5,925 nt of DNA, from contig JBEBGN010000185.1 of NCBI GenBank assembly GCA_040081395.1, forward strand, positions 1 to 5,925. The letters run 5' to 3'. Below the pieces are notes generated by a model. It did no database searches and was not told where the DNA came from. It was given only the letters and a program-made list of their open reading frames with translations. The position numbers and the translations under genes were made by a program. Below, piece after piece: positions 1-4,676 of the stretch. Source of the DNA: UBA2982 sp040081395 (GTDB taxonomy: Bacteria; Gemmatimonadota; Gemmatimonadetes; Longimicrobiales; Gaopeijiaceae). How positions within the stretch are numbered: position 1 is the stretch's first letter; every line of letters begins with the position of its first letter.

Positions 1-429
1 GAGGGGGCCGCCCCCTGGGGGGGCCAATCGGTCCCACCAGAAGCCCTCCCCACCCAGGGCACCCGGGGGCACGAAGACCGTGGCCGGGAGGCCGCGCCTC
101 TTCAGCTCCTCGAGCCCGGCGGTCATCGTGCCCAGATAAGCGTCGTCGAAGGTGATGGCGACACGTGTGCGGCCGTTCGGGCCCGCTGCCGACGACGTGA
201 GTTGGTCGAGGGGGACGACGTCGCAGCGCTCGGCGAGGTAGTCCAGCTGCTCGCCGAACACGCGTTGGTTGACGTGCAGGCTGACGTCCCCCGCCAGCGG
301 TTCCCCGCTCGGCACGATGTTGTGGTAGGCGAGCACGGCGGCCGCCGGTCGTTGGAGCCGAGCCAGCGCAGCCGCGACCCCGGACACCACGAGCAGGCTC
401 TCGACGCCGCGCTTCCACCCCGTGGCCAC
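1..429 (-). CDS. Polysaccharide deacetylase (NodB-type), N-terminal part, runs off left edge
   Basis: The minus strand is open from a GTG at 429 to the left edge and gives 143 residues of a carbohydrate esterase family 4 / NodB-like deacetylase. Such enzymes remove N- or O-acetyl groups from polysaccharides by metal-dependent hydrolysis. The typical family opening VLAYHNIVP lies at about residues 32-40. The first NodB motif, AITFDDAY (about 91-98), carries the Asp pair used as catalytic base and metal ligand. It is followed by LEELKRRGLPATVFVPPGAL and FWWDRLA (about 130-136). The metal-binding His motif and the C-terminal half lie outside the window, so activity cannot be judged. There is no clear cleavable signal peptide, only a short hydrophobic stretch near residues 11-25. 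The GTG start shares one base with the TAG stop of the upstream glycosyltransferase and has GGAG six bases before it, so the two are probably translationally coupled. The upstream glycosyltransferase suggests action on a sugar or repeat unit of the same polysaccharide. Confidence 0.9.
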   Translation of the reverse strand, partial: MATGWKRGVESLLVVSGVAAALARLQRPAAAVLAYHNIVPSGEPLAGDVSLHVNQRVFGEQLDYLAERCDVVPLDQLTSSAAGPNGRTRVAITFDDAYLGTMTAGLEELKRRGLPATVFVPPGALGGEGFWWDRLAPPGGGPL

Positions 430-1598
430 TAGTGGCTCCGACCCTCCGGCAGGCACCGTTCGTACAACTCGACGTAGCGCGAGACCATGCGCTCGACCGA
501 GAAGGCCTCGGCCGCGCGCGCGCGCCCCGCGGCGCCGAGGCGTTTGCCGAGGTCGGGGCGCGCGAGCACGTCGAGCAGGGCGGCGGCGAGGGCATCGGGG
601 TCGCGCGGCGGCACGAGCACCGCGCCCCCCGAGTCGCCCACGATCTGCTCTGGTCCGCCGCAGCGAGTCGCCACCACCGGCAACCCGGTGGCCATGGCCT
701 GTACGGTCACGAGCGAGAAGCCCTCGTCGCTGGATGACAGGACGAAGAGATCGAGCGAGCGCAAGAAATCCGCCACGTCGTCCCGGAAGCCGGCGAAGTG
801 AACCGCGCCCTCGAGGCCGAGGTCCGCGCGCAGCCGCTCGACCTCTGCCTGGAGTTCGCCGCTCCCCTGCCCGACGATCACGAGCCGGCTCGCGGGCACC
901 GCCCGGTGCACCTGCGCGAAGGCGCGCAGGAGCGAAGGGTAGTCCTTCGACGCACGCACGTTGCCGACCGCGCCCAGGAGCGGAGCATCCGGCGCGATGC
1001 CGAGCTCGGCGCGGACCCGTCCGTCGAGCCCACCAGGTGAGAAGACCGTCGTATCGATGCCGTTCTCGATGACCTCGGCGCCGGACGGGAAGGGTCCTGA
1101 GCGCTCGAAATGTGTGCGTAACGATTCCGAAACGCAGACGACCCTGTTATTGGATCGTGATAAGAGGCGCATTTTAAGCGCTCTGAGTCGGTCTGTCGTT
1201 CTGACATCCGGGTGACCATGGAAGGTGCTTACCACTGGTATCGAGCTGTCGGCGCACGCGAGCGTGCCGTACACGGAACTGCCGAGCATATGAGTCTGAA
1301 CGAGATCGACGGCCCTATGCCGAATCAACGACCGGAGACGGCGGGCGTAGTCGAACTCAAAACGTCGCCCACCGTGCATGCAAATCGGGTCGAACCCCTC
1401 AGCTCGCAGGGCGTGGTCAAGCCAGTCGACTTCAGGGATGACCGGGATCGACTCCCACCCCGCACCCGCGAGGCGGCGGACGAGCTCCACGTATACGGTT
1501 TCAGCTCCGCCGGGCCCGCCCGTGTCGATGAGGTGGAGGATCCGGCGGCTTCTTTCGCGTGACGGCACGTGGGTCGTCGTCCTCTCCGTGGATGACAT
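429..1598 (-). CDS. GT4-type glycosyltransferase (GT-B fold), 389 residues
   Basis: This is a retaining GT-B glycosyltransferase of the GT4 type, which transfers a sugar from a nucleotide-sugar donor, usually onto a lipid-linked glycan on the cytoplasmic side of the inner membrane. The N-terminal acceptor domain opens with RRILHLIDTGGPGGAETVY (about 18-36); the glycine-rich loop is typical. VQTHMLGSS (about 100-108), STFHGHPD (124-131), CVSESLR (155-161) and ENGID (178-182) follow. The donor-binding domain has GAVGNVRASKDYPSLLRAF (209-227), IVGQGSG (241-247) and SSSDEGFSLVTVQAM (288-302). The EX7E motif reads E292...Q300, so its second Glu is Gln. I chose the ATG at 1598, which gives a normal N-terminus. 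An in-frame ATG at 1622 would overlap the start codon of the opposite gene, and neither has a strong ribosome binding site. Roughly bases 1020-1440 (residues about 53-193) are visibly lower in GC than the rest. The neighbouring deacetylase and glycosyltransferase indicate polysaccharide assembly; donor and acceptor are unknown. Confidence 0.9.
   Translation of the reverse strand: MSSTERTTTHVPSRERSRRILHLIDTGGPGGAETVYVELVRRLAGAGWESIPVIPEVDWLDHALRAEGFDPICMHGGRRFEFDYARRLRSLIRHRAVDLVQTHMLGSSVYGTLACADSSIPVVSTFHGHPDVRTTDRLRALKMRLLSRSNNRVVCVSESLRTHFERSGPFPSGAEVIENGIDTTVFSPGGLDGRVRAELGIAPDAPLLGAVGNVRASKDYPSLLRAFAQVHRAVPASRLVIVGQGSGELQAEVERLRADLGLEGAVHFAGFRDDVADFLRSLDLFVLSSSDEGFSLVTVQAMATGLPVVATRCGGPEQIVGDSGGAVLVPPRDPDALAAALLDVLARPDLGKRLGAAGRARAAEAFSVERMVSRYVELYERCLPEGRSH
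436..439 (-). promoter_or_regulatory. Ribosome binding site of the deacetylase
   Basis: On the minus strand GGAG lies six bases before the GTG at 429, with a second purine-rich GGAGGG slightly further upstream (442-447). Both are inside the 3' end of the glycosyltransferase gene. They support the GTG at 429 as the true start, since no in-frame ATG lies nearby. Confidence 0.6.
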
Positions 1599-1620
1599 TA
1601 AGTTACACCCGAATCCCACC
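1591..1620. promoter_or_regulatory. Compact divergent start region between two glycosyltransferases
   Basis: Only 22 bases (1599-1620) separate the minus-strand ATG at 1598 from the plus-strand ATG at 1621. The stretch 1595-1607 is AT-rich against a very GC-rich background. TAAGTT (1599-1604) on the plus strand and TAACTT (1605-1600) on the minus strand both fit a loose TANNNT -10 pattern. Neither start codon has a recognisable Shine-Dalgarno sequence. This could be a bidirectional promoter giving transcripts with very short or no leaders; otherwise the promoters lie within the opposing coding regions. The promoter reading is inference from base composition. Confidence 0.3.
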
Positions 1621-2757
1621 ATGTCCGACCGGCCAATCGCCCTCTCCGTCGTCCATCTGCTCGCCCCGGCTCCCTTCGGCGGGCTCGAGTCCGTCGTCGA
1701 GACCCTCGCTGCGGGCCAGCGGGACGCGGGGGTCGCCGTCCACGTTGCCGCGGTGCTGTCGAACGCAGGGCGAGACCATCCCTTCGTCGCGGCGCTCGAG
1801 GCGCGCGGCCTCCCCGTGACGATCCTCCAGGTCGGCGGCAGGCAGTATCTCGAGGAGCGCAACGCGGTAGCCTCGCTCCTCTCCCGAACGGGTGCCACCG
1901 TCCTGCACACGCACGGCTACCGGCCCGACGTGATCGACGCGCCTGTGGCTCGCCGCATGCGCGTGGCGACCGTGACGACCGTGCACGGGTTCACCGGGGG
2001 AGGTGGCGTGAAGGGCCGTCTCTACGAGTGGCTCCAGAAACGCGCGTTCCGGAGCTTCGACGCGGTGATCGCCGTCTCCGGCAAGCTCCGTGGAGAGCTC
2101 GTCGCGGCGGGGGTCCGGGAGGACCGGGTGCACGCAGTACGGAACGCGTGGAGTCCCGCGGGCGAGTACGCCGAGCGAAGCGAGGCCCGGAGGGCGCTCG
2201 GGATTCCCGAGGACGCCAAGGTCGTCGGCTGGGTCGGGCGTATGAGCCAGGAAAAGGCGCCCGATGTCGTGGTGCGCGCGTTCGCGGCGGCCGGGCCTGG
2301 TCTGCGCCTCTCCCTGATCGGCTCGGGGCCCCTCGAGGAAGAGTGCCGCGCGTTGACTGCGTCTCTGGGGGTCGCCGACCGCGTGACCTGGCACGGTGCT
2401 GTGCCGCGAGCCGGGCCGCTCCTGAAGGCGTTCGACATGATCGCACTCACATCGTGGACGGAGGGCACGCCCATGGTGCTGCTCGAAGCCATGGGGGCAG
2501 GCGTACCGATCGTCACCACCGCGGTCGGTGGCATTCCGGAGTCGGTCGGCCCGTCGGAGGCGCAGCTCGTGCAGGCGGGGGACGTGGCGGGCCTCGCCGC
2601 GGCACTCGACGCTGTGCTGCGCGATGCACCGGCGGCCGCCGCGCGGGCAGCCTCGGCCCAACGCCGAGCCGAGACCGAGCTGGCAGTGGGCTCCTGGGTG
2701 GAACGCCACCGCGAGGTCTACGCGGAGGCCATGGCCGGGCGACTCAGGGCGCGCTAG
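1621..2757 (+). CDS. GT4-type glycosyltransferase (GT-B fold), 378 residues
   Basis: This is a second GT4-type retaining glycosyltransferase, and the only plus-strand gene in the window. The N-terminal domain has the glycine loop LLAPAPFGGLESVVETLA (about 13-30), LHTHGYRPDV (95-104), TTVHGFTGGGG (119-129), AVSGKLRGEL (151-160) and VRNAW (173-177). The donor domain has GWVGRMSQEKAPDVVVRAF (203-221), whose R207 and K212 match the usual phosphate-contacting Arg/Lys. LIGSGPLEEE (232-241) and SWTEGTPMVLLEAMGAG (278-294) follow. The EX7E motif is intact (E281, E289), and GGIPE (303-307) completes the site. Length is normal for the family and no signal peptide is present, so it should be cytoplasmic or membrane-associated. 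I chose ATG 1621 because the open frame upstream of it is the antisense of the divergent glycosyltransferase and adds no family sequence. No clear ribosome binding site precedes it. The gene ends 14 bases inside the 3' end of the convergent SGNH hydrolase gene. It probably adds a different sugar to the same glycan; specificity cannot be read. Confidence 0.92.
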   Translation: MSDRPIALSVVHLLAPAPFGGLESVVETLAAGQRDAGVAVHVAAVLSNAGRDHPFVAALEARGLPVTILQVGGRQYLEERNAVASLLSRTGATVLHTHGYRPDVIDAPVARRMRVATVTTVHGFTGGGGVKGRLYEWLQKRAFRSFDAVIAVSGKLRGELVAAGVREDRVHAVRNAWSPAGEYAERSEARRALGIPEDAKVVGWVGRMSQEKAPDVVVRAFAAAGPGLRLSLIGSGPLEEECRALTASLGVADRVTWHGAVPRAGPLLKAFDMIALTSWTEGTPMVLLEAMGAGVPIVTTAVGGIPESVGPSEAQLVQAGDVAGLAAALDAVLRDAPAAAARAASAQRRAETELAVGSWVERHREVYAEAMAGRLRAR

Positions 2758-4102
2758 CCGAGTCGGTCAGGCGCGGTGCGATCGCCGTCGCGATGGCATC
2801 CGCGGCGACGCGGTACCCTTCCGGACTCAGGTGCCCACGCGGCGAAGCCCATAGACTCTTGGGGTCACCGGCGGCGCGCAGCGCCGCGTCGAGGTCGATG
2901 AGCGGGATACTCGCAGACTCCAAGGCCGCGAACAGGTCGCGCCTGCCGGCGATCGCCTCGCCCACCAACGCGTCGTAGCGCGCGTAGGCGGGCATGTAGG
3001 CGACGTAGAGCTGCCCGCCCCACCCGGCGACGTCATCGCTCGCGCGTGCGAGCACCTCGGGAAGCCTCCCGATCACCGGCCCACGGCTCGGGACGAGGAC
3101 CTCGAAGCCCAGCAGAGAGCGCAACGAGGAGAAGCTGGCGATCTCCCGCGGGGACCAAGGACTCGGGGGAGGCTGGGGTACGGCGCCGCCCGCCGCGACG
3201 CTCGCTTCGGCCACCTGCCCATCGATCCAGGAGCGGTACCCCGCGTTCACTTCGACCTGGTTCGCCGCGAGTCCTTGCAGGTGTCCGGGCTCCAGATACG
3301 CGCTCAGCCAGTCGCGCTGGAGCTCGCGCCCGAAGTCCCAGAGGTCGTTTCCCTCGTAGTACACCCACACGACCACGCGTGGGGTCTTCTGGGCTGCGTA
3401 CTCGCGGAGGATCGCCAGCTGCTGGAGGGGGCCGGACCCGCTCGCTCCCAGGTTGATCGTCGGCCAGCGGGTGCGTAGCTGACCGCCGAGTGCGTGCTCG
3501 CTCTCCACGCAGACCCCCGCCGTGTAGGAGTCACCGATCAGCACGACGTCGACGCGCTCGGGGCTCCACGCTTCGCGAGGATTGTCGAAGCCCGCCCAGT
3601 CGGCCGCGTAGGTGACGAGAGGACCTTCCTCGTTGCAGAACACGACGGTCGTCTCGCCCGGCGACGACGTGAGCGGGTGCCACGAGCCGCTCTCGCCACG
3701 CACCTCGACATTCAGGTCGACGAGGCTGTTGCCTGGGATCCTCGGAAACGCGTCGATCCCCTGCGCCCTCATGTCGAGGAGGGCAGGCAGCGTTGAGGAC
3801 GTCGTTGCGGCCACCGCCGCGCCGCGCAGCCAGAGGCCGAGGACCGCCTCCGCGGCGACCACGGCCACCCCGAGCGACACCAGCAGCAGTGCTACGCTCA
3901 GCCGTGCCATCGCAGGCGCACGCAGCGCAGCGCCCATGCCCACGATCCAGAGCGCGGGCAGAACGCCGAAGAAGACGATCTGGTCCGTACCCGCGCCCCC
4001 TGCCATGCGCGGGAGCGCGAGCGCGAGCACCCCCAACGCCGGCAGGGCCGCTGCGATCAGGATCGCGCTGGCCAGGCGGCCCAGCGGCGCCCCACTCGCC
4101 AT
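2744..4102 (-). CDS. Membrane-anchored SGNH/GDSL hydrolase (SxtL-position), 452 residues
   Basis: This is an SGNH-fold hydrolase or transferase fused to an N-terminal membrane domain. Three hydrophobic segments (about 10-31, 42-60 and 67-93) are joined by an Arg-bearing loop (R61, R67). This predicts the N-terminus inside and the catalytic domain outside the cytoplasm. Block I is LIGDSYTAG, with nucleophile S192. NLGASGSGP (217-225) supplies the block II Gly, YYEGNDLWDF (248-257) the block III Asn (N252), and GHLSPEGYRVAA (423-434) the His (H424). The Asp normally two or three residues before that His is absent (P421, R422). The only two cysteines seen, C156 (FCNEEG) and C198 (six residues after S192), could form a disulfide, which would fit an extracytoplasmic location. 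The ATG directly abuts the TAG of the DUF5989 gene (TAGATG) with no strong ribosome binding site of its own, so translation is probably coupled. Its place after a carbamoyltransferase, SxtJ and DUF5989 mirrors SxtL. It could remove or transfer a carbamoyl or acyl group on a glycan; the substrate is unknown. Confidence 0.88.
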   Translation of the reverse strand: MASGAPLGRLASAILIAAALPALGVLALALPRMAGGAGTDQIVFFGVLPALWIVGMGAALRAPAMARLSVALLLVSLGVAVVAAEAVLGLWLRGAAVAATTSSTLPALLDMRAQGIDAFPRIPGNSLVDLNVEVRGESGSWHPLTSSPGETTVVFCNEEGPLVTYAADWAGFDNPREAWSPERVDVVLIGDSYTAGVCVESEHALGGQLRTRWPTINLGASGSGPLQQLAILREYAAQKTPRVVVWVYYEGNDLWDFGRELQRDWLSAYLEPGHLQGLAANQVEVNAGYRSWIDGQVAEASVAAGGAVPQPPPSPWSPREIASFSSLRSLLGFEVLVPSRGPVIGRLPEVLARASDDVAGWGGQLYVAYMPAYARYDALVGEAIAGRRDLFAALESASIPLIDLDAALRAAGDPKSLWASPRGHLSPEGYRVAADAIATAIAPRLTDSASAP

Positions 4103-4252
4103 CTAGAAGATCGTGTAGATGAACGGAGCCAGCGCCGACCCCTGTGCGAAGACGAGGAGGGCTCCGACGCTGAGGAGCACGAGGATGATCGGAAGCAGCC
4201 ACCACTTCTTCCGCACCTTCATGAACGCCCACAGCTCTTTCAGCAAGCTCAC
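4103..4252 (-). CDS. DUF5989 (SxtK-like) single-pass membrane peptide, 49 residues
   Basis: This very short gene starts at GTG 4252 and ends at TAG 4105-4103. The product begins with an amphipathic, Lys/Arg-rich head, VSLLKELWAFMKVRKKWW (1-18). One hydrophobic helix follows (about 19-36, LLPIILVLLSVGALLVF). The tail AQGSALAPFIYTIF (36-49) ends the protein. The pattern of a Trp/Lys-rich head, KKWWLLPI and a terminal GSALAPFIYT(I/L)F is what I recognise as DUF5989, the family of SxtK in saxitoxin clusters. Its function is not known. Positive charges before the helix predict a cytoplasmic N-terminus. AGGAG five bases upstream of the GTG decides this start. The gene lies 13 bases after the SxtJ-family stop and directly abuts the SGNH hydrolase ATG. 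It probably supports or recruits the carbamoyltransferase or hydrolase at the membrane, which is inference from constant association. Confidence 0.92.
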   Translation of the reverse strand: MSLLKELWAFMKVRKKWWLLPIILVLLSVGALLVFAQGSALAPFIYTIF

Positions 4253-4257
4253 TGGTG

Positions 4258-4262
4258 CTCCT
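4258..4262 (-). promoter_or_regulatory. Ribosome binding site of the DUF5989 gene
   Basis: AGGAG on the minus strand lies five bases before GTG 4252, within the 13-base gap after the SxtJ-family stop. It is the best-placed ribosome binding site in the window and supports translation of this easily overlooked 49-residue gene. Confidence 0.75.
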
Positions 4263-4265
4263 GGC

Positions 4266-4676
4266 TCAGAATTGGCGGGTCAGGTCGCCGCGCGCCCGAG
4301 TGGTCGCGTCGTGCCAGACGCTTCCGTTCGTGACGGGGTGCACGAGGGGACGCTTCCCCACGAGGCGCATGATCGCACCCGCGGGCGTGAAGACCAACAT
4401 GTACACGACACCCATGAAGATCGGCGTGGTGACCTTGGAGATGAGGAGGGCCAGGCGCATCCAGGCGCGGTAGATCGGCCCCAACTGCGCGGGTGCCACG
4501 GCGCCCGCGATGTAGAGCACGCCACCCAGGCCGGCGGTGATCCACATGGGGATGGCGTGATCCCTCCACCACAGGATACCCGCCAACAAGAGGAACGCGG
4601 TACCGACGGGGAACGCGAACTTGCGTCCGTCCGAGGCCGTGAAGGGCCCCGTCGACTCAGTCGAGCTCGAACTCAT
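4266..4676 (-). CDS. SxtJ-family small membrane protein, 136 residues
   Basis: This is a small polytopic inner-membrane protein of the SxtJ family, whose members regularly accompany NodU/CmcH carbamoyltransferases and have no established biochemical role. After a hydrophilic Ser/Thr-rich head, DGRKFAFPVGTAFLLLAGILWWR (about 16-38) gives the first helix. WITAGLGGVLYIAGAVAP (45-62) is the second. LGPIYRAWMRLALLISKVTTPIFMGVVYMLVFTPAGAIMRLVGK (65-108) holds one long or two short helices, with the family-like W-M-R, TP and TP-G-MRL(V/L)GK landmarks. The polar tail includes GSVWHDATTR (118-127), resembling the family's C-terminal SYW region. The start ATG 4676 lies inside the carbamoyltransferase gene (20-base overlap). 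AAGGA eight bases upstream on the minus strand supports this start. The overlap implies co-transcription and probably translational coupling, fitting a membrane partner for the carbamoyltransferase. Confidence 0.9.
   Translation of the reverse strand: MSSSSTESTGPFTASDGRKFAFPVGTAFLLLAGILWWRDHAIPMWITAGLGGVLYIAGAVAPAQLGPIYRAWMRLALLISKVTTPIFMGVVYMLVFTPAGAIMRLVGKRPLVHPVTNGSVWHDATTRARGDLTRQF

Noticed and set aside
4..26. G/C-run palindrome at the left edge as a hairpin or terminator
   Set aside because: It lies within the deacetylase coding frame (Pro/Gly-rich residues), has no following T-run, and is ordinary for such GC-rich codons.
422..1072. Plus-strand open frame of 216 codons rich in Arg/Pro/Ala
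   Set aside because: It is an antisense shadow of the minus-strand glycosyltransferase, with composition typical of out-of-frame GC-rich DNA.
1378..1620. Upstream extension of the plus-strand glycosyltransferase reading frame
   Set aside because: It is antisense to the well-supported minus-strand glycosyltransferase, and the family N-terminus begins at the ATG at 1621.
1599..1622. ATG at 1622 as the start of the minus-strand glycosyltransferase
   Set aside because: It would add eight residues with no family similarity and overlap the start codon of the divergent gene. The ATG at 1598 already gives a normal N-terminus, although the choice is not proven.
1603..2709. Long minus-strand open frame of 368 codons
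   Set aside because: It mirrors the plus-strand glycosyltransferase, has Arg/His-rich low-complexity composition and no recognisable motif. Long antisense frames are expected at this GC content.
2028..2978. Plus-strand open frame of 316 codons
   Set aside because: It is an out-of-frame overlap of the plus-strand glycosyltransferase and the end of the SGNH hydrolase, Gly/Arg-rich with no domain.
3531..4232. Minus-strand open frame of 233 codons overlapping the SGNH and DUF5989 genes
   Set aside because: It is a frame-shifted shadow; the real frames show membrane helices and catalytic blocks while this one has none.
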